From positions 117,200 through 181,199 of IMG/VR virus record IMGVR_UViG_3300009103_000003: a DNA stretch of 64,000 nucleotides. One strand, written 5' to 3'. The position numbers and the translations under genes are program-made. This DNA is from a virus. Position 1 is the stretch's first letter. Each line of letters starts with the position of its first letter. The notes beneath the pieces were generated by a model that was not told the DNA's origin, ran no database searches, and saw only the letters and a list, made by a program, of their open reading frames with translations. Of this stretch, positions 32,524-40,366 are shown one piece after another.

Positions 32524-33051
32524 ATGCTTGAAAAAGAACGCGGGCCTTTTGTACACACCTGGACCGGGAGACGGTTCTACCTCACAGACCCAAAACCAGA
32601 AGAAGTTTTTATTGAAGATATCGCCCATGCACTGTCTTTACAGTGTAGGTTTAACGGGCACATTGACGAGCACTACTCGGTGGCCGAGCATAGCGTTATG
32701 GTTTCTAATATAGTTGAACAAGAAACAAATGACGCGCAGCTAGCTTTGGCTGGGCTTCTTCATGACGCCGCTGAGGCATACCTGGGGGACGTAGTCAGTC
32801 CTCTTAAGAAATTATTACCCACTTATAAAGATTTTGAGAAGTCTGTAGAGAGTTGTATTGCCTCTAGATTTTCCCTTATCTACCCGTTTCCTGAGGCCAT
32901 CCATGATGCGGATCGAACTGCCTTGGAGCAGGAATTTAAGTTTCTTTCCCCGTTTGTGCAGGAGCCTGACTATCCGTTTTGTCCCCTTTTGCCCAAAACC
33001 GCAGAGAAAGAGTTTCTGGCGCGGTACAACTTATTGATGGGGAGGGGATAA
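32524..33051 (+). CDS. HD-domain phosphohydrolase
   Basis: The 175-residue protein has HYSVAEHS (H56), LLHDAAEAYLGDVVSP with the HD pair at 80-81, and HDAD near 127-130, the metal-ligand set of HD hydrolases related to YfbR 5'-nucleotidases. It would dephosphorylate nucleotides, perhaps pairing with the deaminase and reductase in precursor supply. The start at 32524 lacks a strong ribosome site. It opens the plus-strand block and its stop overlaps the next ATG (TAATG). Confidence 0.85.
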   Translation: MLEKERGPFVHTWTGRRFYLTDPKPEEVFIEDIAHALSLQCRFNGHIDEHYSVAEHSVMVSNIVEQETNDAQLALAGLLHDAAEAYLGDVVSPLKKLLPTYKDFEKSVESCIASRFSLIYPFPEAIHDADRTALEQEFKFLSPFVQEPDYPFCPLLPKTAEKEFLARYNLLMGRG

Positions 33052-33311
33052 TGGTACGGGCCGGTGAGCAGTGGAATCTGTGGGATTTCGTGGGGAGGGC
33101 GACTTCCAAGGAGACGGAAGCCCGGAATAAGATGGGGCCTTTTCGACTATCGGTTGACGATAACGTGATACCGAGACATATGGATTGCGGTAATTATGAC
33201 GCCTGTTTATCATACGCGTCTAAACATCGTTGGCCATCCTTTGGTTGTGATGGCTGTAGAAGAACACAGCATGGACGCTTTGTGGATGAAGTCCGTAGGA
33301 GAGATAAATGA
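33051..33311 (+). CDS. Small zinc-finger-like protein, 86 residues
   Basis: DCGNYDACLSYA and FGCDGCRR supply four Cys spaced like a phage zinc-binding family. The ATG overlaps the HD stop (TAATG) and its TGA overlaps the amidase ATG. Function unknown. Confidence 0.65.
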   Translation: MVRAGEQWNLWDFVGRATSKETEARNKMGPFRLSVDDNVIPRHMDCGNYDACLSYASKHRWPSFGCDGCRRTQHGRFVDEVRRRDK

Positions 33312-34156
33312 CAGCCGATGAATATAACGCTAGGAGCATGTCTAAACTGGGGTGGACCAGGGAACACCTTGGGCTAGAAGACACTGCAACTCTTACAGAG
33401 ATCTCGGACGCGGTTAGAGATTTTCAGAAAGAGCAGGAGTTAGTTGTTGATGGCAAGTGTGGCCCGAATACGTGGAGAAGACTCCAAACCCAGGCAGAGT
33501 TTATTGCACATGAGCGCTATCCGGACGCTGAAGGGTTTATCACTGTCGGGGGTATTCTTAAGCCTGTCCCATTTAAGAGTATCCCGTGCACACCCGACTC
33601 AGCATACTCGCTAATTGGCGGGGGCCACTCTACCCGAAGAAAGGCACCAACCTCTGTTGTGTGGCATTGGGACGCAGCCCTTAGCGCAGAGTCTTGTTAT
33701 AAGATTCTCAAAAAGCGCGGTATATCTTGTCATGGTAGTATTGATAATGACGGGACACTCCTCCAACATCTTGATTTCCATGACCATGTAGGGTGGCACG
33801 CTGGGCATCGTAAGGTGAACAAGGTGTCCCTTGGTTTCGAGATTTCCGACGCGGTTTATATGAAGTACCAGAAGTATTACGAAAAACGTTGGGGACCACG
33901 CCCTGTATGGACAGCTAAGGTGCATGACAGCACTCCTACCTTCCTAGGATTGTACGAATCTCAAATTCAGACTTGTATAGCTTTAAGTAATTTCATATAT
34001 AACGAATTCGGTATTCCATTGGTGCACCCAAACTCAAACACTGTTATTGATGAGCCTGAAAATTTTGAGGGGCACCTAGCACACTTCCATATCACCAAAA
34101 GAAAGTGGGATGTGGCTGGATTTCCCTTTGACCGAGTTATGGAGGAGGCACGCTAA
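33308..34156 (+). CDS. Endolysin: N-acetylmuramoyl-L-alanine amidase with peptidoglycan-binding domain
   Basis: Residues 15-65 form a PG_binding_1 domain (AVRDFQKEQELVVDGKCGPN). Residues 113-270 are an Amidase_2/PGRP-type domain: VVWHWDAA with H120, HGSIDNDGTLLQHLDFHDHVGWHAG, and HFHITKRKWDVAG with H261 and D268. It cleaves the bond between MurNAc and L-Ala in peptidoglycan. No signal peptide, so it would need a holin or other route to the wall. Modular endolysins with an N-terminal binding domain are typical of large phages of Gram-negative hosts. Confidence 0.9.
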   Translation: MTADEYNARSMSKLGWTREHLGLEDTATLTEISDAVRDFQKEQELVVDGKCGPNTWRRLQTQAEFIAHERYPDAEGFITVGGILKPVPFKSIPCTPDSAYSLIGGGHSTRRKAPTSVVWHWDAALSAESCYKILKKRGISCHGSIDNDGTLLQHLDFHDHVGWHAGHRKVNKVSLGFEISDAVYMKYQKYYEKRWGPRPVWTAKVHDSTPTFLGLYESQIQTCIALSNFIYNEFGIPLVHPNSNTVIDEPENFEGHLAHFHITKRKWDVAGFPFDRVMEEAR

Positions 34157-34882
34157 ATGTCATCAAGTAAGAAGCCGGATTTAAGTAAAATAAAGAAGAA
34201 GATCTCGGGAGAAGAACCCGAGCCACCCCCTCCCGTAGAGGAGCCAGAGGCCCCAAGGATTCGTCCGGAAACAATGCAGCAGATGCACGCGTACGCCAAG
34301 GACGTGGAAGCCATGCGCAAGGAGGACGAGGAGATTGCTGCGGAGCAGCACCGCGTAGAGCTTGAGGAATTACCAGAAGCGGTAAAAGAGGAAGCCGCCA
34401 AGTATCAAGCCGAGTCCATCTATTATAGAGGCACCCCAACAGACAACCCCGAAATTAGGGCGGCTATTGAGGAGCACTGTACTGGGATGGATTTCTCTGA
34501 TCTCGTCCTAACGGGGCGTGTATCACAGCATGTACCCATATTAGAGGACAAGCTTGTTGTCAGATATCGGTCCCTTCTCGCTTCGGAGAACTTTTGGATT
34601 GAGCGTCGCGCAGAAGGTGAGGCGGCGACTGACTGGGGGCTGCGAAGCTGGATGGGCTATGCGCGTCTTGTGTTGTCCGTCGATTCTATTAACGGTAATG
34701 CCTTCCCCCCATACGAGGTGAAGGAGGGAGAGATTGACAGCGATGCTTTTAATGATCGCTTCAAGAAGGTCATGAATATGGGGGAGAAGCTTGTTGAGCT
34801 TCTCCTTATCCACCTTCATTGGTTCAATGATCGCGTTGATCGTTTGTATACCGATGATTTTGAGAAACTAAAAAATGGGTAG
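34157..34882 (+). CDS. Probable tail assembly chaperone, short form (241 residues)
   Basis: Begins with a Lys/Pro-rich, disordered 30 residues, then a helical acidic domain. The last codons run over an A-AAA-AAT slippery stretch and stop 8 bases later. The reading frame just behind (minus one) stays open for 116 codons with no start codon of its own near the junction, which is the classic layout of a phage tail chaperone gene pair. The family is not recognisable from sequence alone, so the name rests on this layout and on the virion-block position. Confidence 0.6.
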   Translation: MSSSKKPDLSKIKKKISGEEPEPPPPVEEPEAPRIRPETMQQMHAYAKDVEAMRKEDEEIAAEQHRVELEELPEAVKEEAAKYQAESIYYRGTPTDNPEIRAAIEEHCTGMDFSDLVLTGRVSQHVPILEDKLVVRYRSLLASENFWIERRAEGEAATDWGLRSWMGYARLVLSVDSINGNAFPPYEVKEGEIDSDAFNDRFKKVMNMGEKLVELLLIHLHWFNDRVDRLYTDDFEKLKNG

Positions 34883-35226
34883 AGTCTCCTATAGGCTGGG
34901 CACGTGCCAATTTGTTTTACGACAAAGTGGTTGCTCCACCCCGTCCTGGCAGCTTGCAGGAGGCTCTTTGCATATTGGTCCAACGATACCGGCAGGAGCA
35001 AGGTTTTTACCTTTCGTTGGCGCAACTGCATACGCAGGGCTCAAAAGAACAACAGGAAATGTTTGATGCGTATAAACGGGCAGCATATCCGTATATCGAG
35101 GCAACCGGAAGAAGCCATCGAGATCGTACAGCAGAGATTTTGGAGAGGGCGTTTGTGCAGGGGCCCTTTGTTATTAAGAATCTGTCTGACAAAGAAAAGT
35201 ATGAGGTAAAAGAAGATGACCAATGA
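34157..35226 (+). CDS. Tail assembly chaperone, frameshifted long form (about 356 residues)
   Basis: A minus-one slip at 34870-34876 joins the 34157 frame (240 residues) to TGG GTA GAG and on through ANLFYDKVV to VKEDDQ, ending at 35226. The second part is Arg/Glu-rich and helical and lacks an ATG or ribosome site at its beginning; the only early internal start is a TTG at 34912. In lambda-like phages the long form recruits tail protein to the tape measure. A sequencing error that split one gene is the alternative. Confidence 0.55.
34870..34876 (+). other. Slippery heptamer A-AAA-AAT
   Basis: Six A and a T, in phase for simultaneous slippage of two tRNAs by minus one. The zero-frame stop TAG follows at 34880-34882. 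A downstream GC-rich region (34897-34905) might add structure. Confidence 0.55.
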
Positions 35227-35578
35227 GATAAACAGCGGAATACTTATTATTGGGGTTAGCTCCACGGTTCTGTTTGACGGAGAAACATCCACAACAGAAC
35301 TTATACTGCTCAATTTAGCTACCGGAGTTGATTTTTCTTTGCCGGTTTCTGATGAGCAAGCTGGCCATGTGATGGCCCACTTAGAACCCATGATCCCGGA
35401 AGACGAGTCGGCTGGTCCCGCCCCAGAGGAGGCGCAGCCGTCTAACATTTCAGCGTTGGCGGGCCTTGTGGACCAACAAAGTGCGGAAGCATTTGCCAGG
35501 AAGATTGGTGTTGGCATGGGAGGTGCGGATGGCTCGGGCAATCCACCACAAGAAGCTGACGAGACACCGCAATTTTAA
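35216..35578 (+). CDS. Hypothetical protein, 120 residues
   Basis: Beta-rich start (GILIIGVSSTVLFDGETSTTELILL) with a Pro/Glu/Gly-rich tail. Overlaps the long-form chaperone stop by 11 bases. Likely virion-associated from position only. Confidence 0.65.
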   Translation: MTNEINSGILIIGVSSTVLFDGETSTTELILLNLATGVDFSLPVSDEQAGHVMAHLEPMIPEDESAGPAPEEAQPSNISALAGLVDQQSAEAFARKIGVGMGGADGSGNPPQEADETPQF

Positions 35579-36134
35579 TAAATACTGGGTATGCGCATCA
35601 TGTGGTCAACCAAGACGAAAAAAATCCCCCCAAACAAAGGCTTGCAAGCAATGCAGGTCCACGCTTCCCCCGCGAGTCCGGTTAACGACTCGGAGAGGGG
35701 AGGGGGACATAGCTCACCAGGACTCGAAGCGTTCAAAAGAGCTAATGAAGGCAGCGAACATTGTCCGCGAGGGTCTTCGGTTCGGGCACGGGAAATTCCC
35801 GCCAGCATTTCCGTCCAGAGAGATACTGGACTCCATAAAAGATTATTCACCAAACCCAAGAAGCAGGTTGTGGCTTTGTCAGGTATTCCTCGATGGGATC
35901 ACCTACAAGGGCACTTTAGAACAGGAGATCTGTTTGTTGAGTGTCGTAGAGGAGGTAGCAGAAGCTATGCTGTCTGAAAAAAAGATGATGCAAATTCGTA
36001 TATCGTCCGATTTACATAAATGGTTAAAACTCCATGCCGCAAAGCATGACACAACCATGACGGATATTATTATTCAATACTTAGAGTACCTCAGACGGAA
36101 GTCTAGCAAGACCGTAAAGGTGGAGCAGATATGA
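35529..36134 (+). CDS. Zinc ribbon plus ribbon-helix-helix protein, 201 residues
   Basis: Starts with GGGAGG upstream. N-terminus has CASCGQPRRKKS and CKQCRS, a zinc ribbon on a very basic segment. The C-terminal 50 residues (MQIRISSDLHKWLKLHAAK then a second helix) match the Arc/MetJ ribbon-helix-helix fold, a DNA-binding dimer module. Such a fusion suggests a transcription regulator embedded in the virion block, possibly controlling late genes. It overlaps neighbours at both ends. Confidence 0.65.
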   Translation: MARAIHHKKLTRHRNFNKYWVCASCGQPRRKKSPQTKACKQCRSTLPPRVRLTTRRGEGDIAHQDSKRSKELMKAANIVREGLRFGHGKFPPAFPSREILDSIKDYSPNPRSRLWLCQVFLDGITYKGTLEQEICLLSVVEEVAEAMLSEKKMMQIRISSDLHKWLKLHAAKHDTTMTDIIIQYLEYLRRKSSKTVKVEQI

Positions 36135-36691
36135 AGGACGGCTCAGCAGAGGACAGGTCAGCATCGTTGATGCTCTCAGTGGAGGAGATAGACACACCGC
36201 CTACTGTTGAGGGGATACTCTCTGTAATGAAGCGGGTCCTATCCAAGCCCTATGTCCAATCAATTATCCTAAGGACTGGGAGACCTATAGAGATCTCCTG
36301 GTACAAGGCCATTTCGGATTCCTTGCGTATCGGTGAGCCCGAGGACTCCGCAGATGTTGTTTTGGCCCGGATTGACCTCGAAGAGTTTTCCACATCCAAA
36401 TCACCCAAAGAAACTCTCTTGGAAGCACTTATGGCTTTGTCACATAGACAACTATTTTCGAGTCATTTGTTTGTGGGCTCCGTGCCTTTCTTCCGAGACT
36501 GGGTGGGCATCCCGTCTGTGCTCCCCCTGAATCAGGTAGACACTTTGGACGACCAGAAGGCCTATAATTTTATTGGGCTCAATCTTATTGAAGTTGAATC
36601 TCTAGCCGAAGACGTAGTTGTCCTTCTTGGGGCTGGGGCAAAAAACGCAACAATGACAGAGGTCAGCTTTGGCCTAAAAATCGTCACATAG
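36131..36691 (+). CDS. Hypothetical protein, 186 residues
   Basis: Alpha/beta protein with long helical stretches; no motif seen. ATGA-type overlap with the preceding gene. Probably part of the tail or baseplate cluster by position. Confidence 0.65.
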   Translation: MKDGSAEDRSASLMLSVEEIDTPPTVEGILSVMKRVLSKPYVQSIILRTGRPIEISWYKAISDSLRIGEPEDSADVVLARIDLEEFSTSKSPKETLLEALMALSHRQLFSSHLFVGSVPFFRDWVGIPSVLPLNQVDTLDDQKAYNFIGLNLIEVESLAEDVVVLLGAGAKNATMTEVSFGLKIVT

Positions 36692-36701
36692 GAGATATGA
36701 C

Positions 36702-37175
36702 ATGGCTAGAAAAAAACAAGCACAGAAAAGTAAACCAGCAGTTTCGCTAGAGAAGCTTCAACTCGAAATGAAGGAGACCTTATCCGCCTTAGGTGGGTGC
36801 ATTGAGGTTGTTACCGCATCCAGCAGAAACGGGGATGTCCGTTTTCTTTGTCGTGTTCACGATGACGATTACTGGCTAAAGGTTCTGGCAGACTTTCTTG
36901 AGAACGAGGGGAGTTGGTACTCCTTTGTTGGTAAGAAATACTTTATGAGTAAAGGGAAGCTTGTTTTTGGCTGGGTCTTGATTTTTGAGTCGGAAGAAAT
37001 TGACCGGTCTATCCAAGAAATTCGCAAGCTCCTCCTCTCTATTCACACGAACCTTCGACCTAGCGCAGAACTGGCTCCCGGCGATGAGCCTGGGATGATC
37101 GAAGTGCCCCTTCCTTTTGTAGAGGGCTCTGGGTATGAGGACGAAATGCAGCAGCGGGTCCGCCCCACTAGATAA
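36702..37175 (+). CDS. Hypothetical protein, 157 residues
   Basis: Lys-rich N-terminus, then mixed alpha/beta sequence (VRFLCRVHDDDYWLKVLADF). Ends basic. Not recognised. Confidence 0.65.
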   Translation: MARKKQAQKSKPAVSLEKLQLEMKETLSALGGCIEVVTASSRNGDVRFLCRVHDDDYWLKVLADFLENEGSWYSFVGKKYFMSKGKLVFGWVLIFESEEIDRSIQEIRKLLLSIHTNLRPSAELAPGDEPGMIEVPLPFVEGSGYEDEMQQRVRPTR

Positions 37176-37187
37176 CGGTGTAATACG

Positions 37188-37829
37188 ATGCCTATTGTTG
37201 ATCCTAAATCAGTTCTTGCAGACTATGTTTTACAAGTAAGTGTTCACCATAGACCAAAGTCTATGAACCTACTTGGCTCTTTTCATATTTGGAAGAAGAG
37301 CGCTTGGTTTGGAAATGCTGATGAACTCCTAAAGTTTTGCTCGGAAGGGGGCTGCAAAGGGACCTTCAGTGATACGTTCACTCTTCCCGAGAGCGCCTTG
37401 GAAGCAATAGGCGAGGACAACATTGACGACCCCAGCAAGTGGCCTGCTCAGTACCAACGAGCGTATGATAATTGGTTCGTTTCCCCCGTCCTTTGCCCGA
37501 TCTGTGGCAATGTCGCTATCCGAGAGGAGTTGCCCGATACGTATGGGTTCAATATGCCAACGGCCCGAATCGCTACTAGGATGGCCGAGTTCTTTACGGT
37601 GTTACAGGGCTCTGCCGATGTGTATCTTGTTCGCACAAAAGAAGACCATGTCTTTCAGAAAGCGCGTTCAATGATAGGCGAAGCGGGGTTTAATTTTGAC
37701 AAGTACAAGAAAACGCTAGAGCTAGGGAGAGACAGGGACTGTGTCTTCTACTCACTGAAGAGTATTATCGGTGATACTGCAAGCGGTGGTGATTTAGCCC
37801 TGCGCTTTAAGGCTCTCTTGGAGGCATAG
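37188..37829 (+). CDS. Hypothetical protein with zinc site, 213 residues
   Basis: CPICGNVAIREELPDTYGF at about residue 102 pairs with an earlier GGCKGTF to suggest a zinc knuckle. The rest is helical. Not recognised; the neighbourhood suggests a virion or assembly role. Confidence 0.65.
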   Translation: MPIVDPKSVLADYVLQVSVHHRPKSMNLLGSFHIWKKSAWFGNADELLKFCSEGGCKGTFSDTFTLPESALEAIGEDNIDDPSKWPAQYQRAYDNWFVSPVLCPICGNVAIREELPDTYGFNMPTARIATRMAEFFTVLQGSADVYLVRTKEDHVFQKARSMIGEAGFNFDKYKKTLELGRDRDCVFYSLKSIIGDTASGGDLALRFKALLEA

Positions 37830-37830
37830 C

Positions 37831-38169
37831 ATGAAGATTGAGGAAGTACTGGCCAAAATTACGGTTTTACAACACAGAATTGAGGTATATCGAGAGTTAG
37901 GGGCTTGCTTAGAGGAGTTTCTGCCTAATGATACGGGTGAGGACCCGGAACCATTAGAAGTTACTGACACTAGTTGTATAACCCCAAGAGTTACTTATGA
38001 GGCCATAGAGTTTGTCCTCAACGAGGTTAATAAGTTAAAGGTTTCTGAAGAGGAAGCACTAAAGGCGTTGAACGCCATGGAGACTAAAGATGGAAAATCC
38101 AAACCCGCAGCAAAACGCACAAGAAAACCCCCAGCAAAGTCAAAGCGCACAACAAAACCAAAGCGGTAA
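37831..38169 (+). CDS. Hypothetical protein with Lys/Pro-rich tail, 112 residues
   Basis: Helical N-terminal 85 residues, then a tail of repeated Lys, Pro, Ala and Arg (PAAKRTRKPPAKSK), like a histone-H1-type nucleic-acid-binding tail. The last 80 bases overlap the next gene in another frame. Confidence 0.6.
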   Translation: MKIEEVLAKITVLQHRIEVYRELGACLEEFLPNDTGEDPEPLEVTDTSCITPRVTYEAIEFVLNEVNKLKVSEEEALKALNAMETKDGKSKPAAKRTRKPPAKSKRTTKPKR

Positions 38170-38527
38170 TGGCGCAGCGCCAGCACCTCCGCTCCCTCCG
38201 GAGTTCGTTGGACTACCTCCCGCAACCGAGGTTGAGGGCGGCGCTCTGAATCCCGAGCAGAGACTGCAAGTGGCTGAGCGGTATATTGCGGAGCTTTTAA
38301 AGGGTTACCAGATGGCTGGTAACGCAATTAACCGTCTGGAGACAAATTGCTTTGCTCTTGTGAAGATCATTTTAGACAATGATGTGTCCACTTGGGATGG
38401 TTTTGTTCGAGCACAGAAGGATCTTCAGGGATATGAAGACCTGCTTGTTTACTGGGGAATCAAAGAAGTTCCGGTGCCTGACGGTGCTGAAGACGCCGAA
38501 AAAGATAATTCGGACACTTCGTCATAG
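38090..38527 (+). CDS. Hypothetical protein with Gln/Pro-rich N-terminus, 145 residues
   Basis: Residues 1-30 are Gln/Asn/Pro-rich and share DNA with the basic tail of the preceding gene. The rest is helical with an acidic end. Not recognised. Confidence 0.6.
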   Translation: MENPNPQQNAQENPQQSQSAQQNQSGNGAAPAPPLPPEFVGLPPATEVEGGALNPEQRLQVAERYIAELLKGYQMAGNAINRLETNCFALVKIILDNDVSTWDGFVRAQKDLQGYEDLLVYWGIKEVPVPDGAEDAEKDNSDTSS

Positions 38528-38602
38528 GTCTGAGTTTATATATAATCAATTCAGACCCGAGGCTATTATGCCTCCTTTAGCGATATGTTATAAGAGGTAC
38601 GT

Positions 38603-38887
38603 ATGGCCGCTGATGCCGACAACTGGGTGCAGATAATCACAATATTTATTACCGTAGTTGGTACGATAGTACCGGCTATCTGGTTTTTATCCACACGGAT
38701 TCAGGCATTAGCCGGTGAAGTCAGTATCAATACTACGCGTATAGAAGAGAAGCTGAACAGCATGCAGGAGATGCACTCCCTACATAGGGAGATGCTGAAA
38801 GAAGCCATTGCTGAGCAAGAGAACTTCCGTGAACGATTAGCTATCGCTGAGGTCCAAGTCAAAGACTTGAGGGCAAAGATCTCCTAA
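38603..38887 (+). CDS. Membrane protein with coiled coil, 94 residues (possible holin or spanin-like)
   Basis: An N-terminal membrane segment (about residues 9-32) is followed by a charged coiled coil (about 38-92). Such small proteins in phage late blocks are often holins or inner-membrane spanin subunits. Sequence does not tell which. The endolysin is 4.4 kb upstream. Confidence 0.65.
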   Translation: MAADADNWVQIITIFITVVGTIVPAIWFLSTRIQALAGEVSINTTRIEEKLNSMQEMHSLHREMLKEAIAEQENFRERLAIAEVQVKDLRAKIS

Positions 38888-38909
38888 CAACTTTTTTGCG
38901 TCTTCCTCG

Positions 38910-38949
38910 CTCCTACCAGTAGTTGCTAAAACTATAGGTAGGAGTTTTT
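38910..38949 (+). promoter_or_regulatory. RNA hairpin covering the ribosome site of the 38951 gene
   Basis: CTCCTACC pairs with GGTAGGAG, with an inner TAGTT/AACTA helix, then TTTTT. The only ribosome site for the ATG at 38951 (TAGGAG) is inside the 3' arm, so the hairpin would either terminate transcription or hide the site. A related element lies at 40209. Confidence 0.6.
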
Positions 38950-38950
38950 C

Positions 38951-39190
38951 ATGACGGAGTACCGCAAACTTAGGAAATATTCAGGACGGTTTTCCGGAGT
39001 GGATGTTTGCCACCCAAAAATAGGTCAACTAGTAGAAGTTGTAGAGGGTGACTTTGTCGGAGATACTTTTGAGGTGACTGACTTACGCGGTCACCTGTAT
39101 AATTTGGCGTACCGTGTCTATGTGAAAACCCCTGACGGTATTCCCACGTGGTATTGGCCGTGGAATCTAAAGTTTGCAGAAAATGACTAG
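38951..39190 (+). CDS. Hypothetical protein, 79 residues
   Basis: Beta-rich protein (VVEGDFVGDTFEVTDLRG, NLAYRVYVKTPDG) like a small barrel. Its stop overlaps the patatin ATG by eight bases. Not recognised. Confidence 0.65.
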   Translation: MTEYRKLRKYSGRFSGVDVCHPKIGQLVEVVEGDFVGDTFEVTDLRGHLYNLAYRVYVKTPDGIPTWYWPWNLKFAEND

Positions 39191-40154
39191 ACCTTGTTGC
39201 TTAGTTCTAAGTGGTGCTGGAGGGAGGCTTCCTTATCTATACGCGATAGCGAATGAGATAAAGAAGGCACTACAAGAAAGAGACATTGAGGTTGCTGCTT
39301 ATGCGGGTGACTCGGCAGGAGCCCTTGTTGGCGCTTGGCTTGCTTCTGATGTTGAGTTTGACGAGCTAACCATTTTTAGTGAGGCGGATAACCTTTCTCG
39401 TCACGCTCGGATTGGTGGGAGCATATGTCGAGTAATAAGCCACGTGTATTACATGCTCAAGGATGGTGGGATAATTAGCTCCCCCAAGCTATACAAGCAT
39501 GCCATAAGCAAACCCAATTTTTTCCCAAAACCAATCAAAGCTCCCTGCTACATTAACGCTTACTCGTTAACGCAAGGGAAAGAGGTTGTTTGCAATCTCC
39601 AAGATCTTTCACCCGAAGCGTGGCGAAAGTTTGCTTTAGGAAGCTGTTGTATCCCAGGCGTGTTTACACCATTTCCTTTTGATGAGGCCGATTACCCAGA
39701 CTACGTTAAGGATGGCATGCCGTTGGAGCATCGTTTCGACGTAGACCTTCTCGTTGATGGTGGTGTTTCGTCGTACTTCCCCGCAGATTTTGTTTTAGCT
39801 GTCCCTGAACTGGAGAAGCGAAACCCATTGGTGATTGGTGTTATTTTGGATAATCCAACACCTGGGCATAACCATTCTGTTAAGAAAGAGCCTTTCCATA
39901 AAATAGTTGTTCGTGGGTGTATGGCCGCTATAAAGGCAAACATTCACGAAGACATTGAGGACGTGCGCTCAGCCGGGTTAGACTTAGAAATCGTATATGC
40001 CCCGACTCCAGATAAATGGTCTGACTACGCGACACAATTTTACTACACGGAATCTGAGGCGTTTGATTTTTACAAAGCTGGCGTTAAATCTGCTGTAAAT
40101 TTATTGCCTGATCTTATGAAGCGTGTAGAGGCAAAAATTATTTTGGGCGATTGA
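39183..40154 (+). CDS. Patatin-like phospholipase
   Basis: The 323-residue protein has all patatin marks: the oxyanion loop LSGAGGRLPYLY near 9-20, the nucleophile GDSAG at 42-46 (S44), and the DGG dyad aspartate D192. Patatins hydrolyse acyl chains of phospholipids, as in bacterial toxins and type VI effectors. Here it sits in the virion block just before the fibre-like gene, so it may act on the host membrane at entry or lysis, or remodel membrane during infection. No signal peptide. The ATG overlaps the preceding stop, which fixes the start. Confidence 0.9.
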   Translation: MTRPCCLVLSGAGGRLPYLYAIANEIKKALQERDIEVAAYAGDSAGALVGAWLASDVEFDELTIFSEADNLSRHARIGGSICRVISHVYYMLKDGGIISSPKLYKHAISKPNFFPKPIKAPCYINAYSLTQGKEVVCNLQDLSPEAWRKFALGSCCIPGVFTPFPFDEADYPDYVKDGMPLEHRFDVDLLVDGGVSSYFPADFVLAVPELEKRNPLVIGVILDNPTPGHNHSVKKEPFHKIVVRGCMAAIKANIHEDIEDVRSAGLDLEIVYAPTPDKWSDYATQFYYTESEAFDFYKAGVKSAVNLLPDLMKRVEAKIILGD

Positions 40155-40208
40155 GCGCCCTAACCTTAAAAGCGCGGTAATAAATTTATAGGACTTCTTC
40201 CTCGTCGT

Positions 40209-40234
40209 TACTTGTAGCTGTAAAACTATAAGTA
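40209..40234 (+). other. RNA hairpin related to the 38910 element
   Basis: TACTT pairs with AAGTA and TAG with CTA inside. It shares TCTTCCTCG upstream and the core AAAACTATA with 38910, while both stem sides have changed together (compensatory changes). It lies in the 212-base gap before the fibre-like gene, 132 bases from the start codon. A further weak inverted repeat (GTTCTAA/TTAGAAC) is near 40259-40290. Confidence 0.5.
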
Positions 40235-40366
40235 GGAATTCTCGTAGTGGGAACGTCAAGGTTCTAATTAATTAGAGCCTAGTTAGAACACTGATGCCCT
40301 CATGGTGAGGGGCCCTCTACGTGAATACTGTTAGTGACGCTAACAATACCGATGAGGAGGTAAATT

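Noticed and set aside
38910-38949. preQ1 or other known riboswitch
   Set aside because: The hairpin lacks the conserved core of preQ1-I or any other class I can recall.
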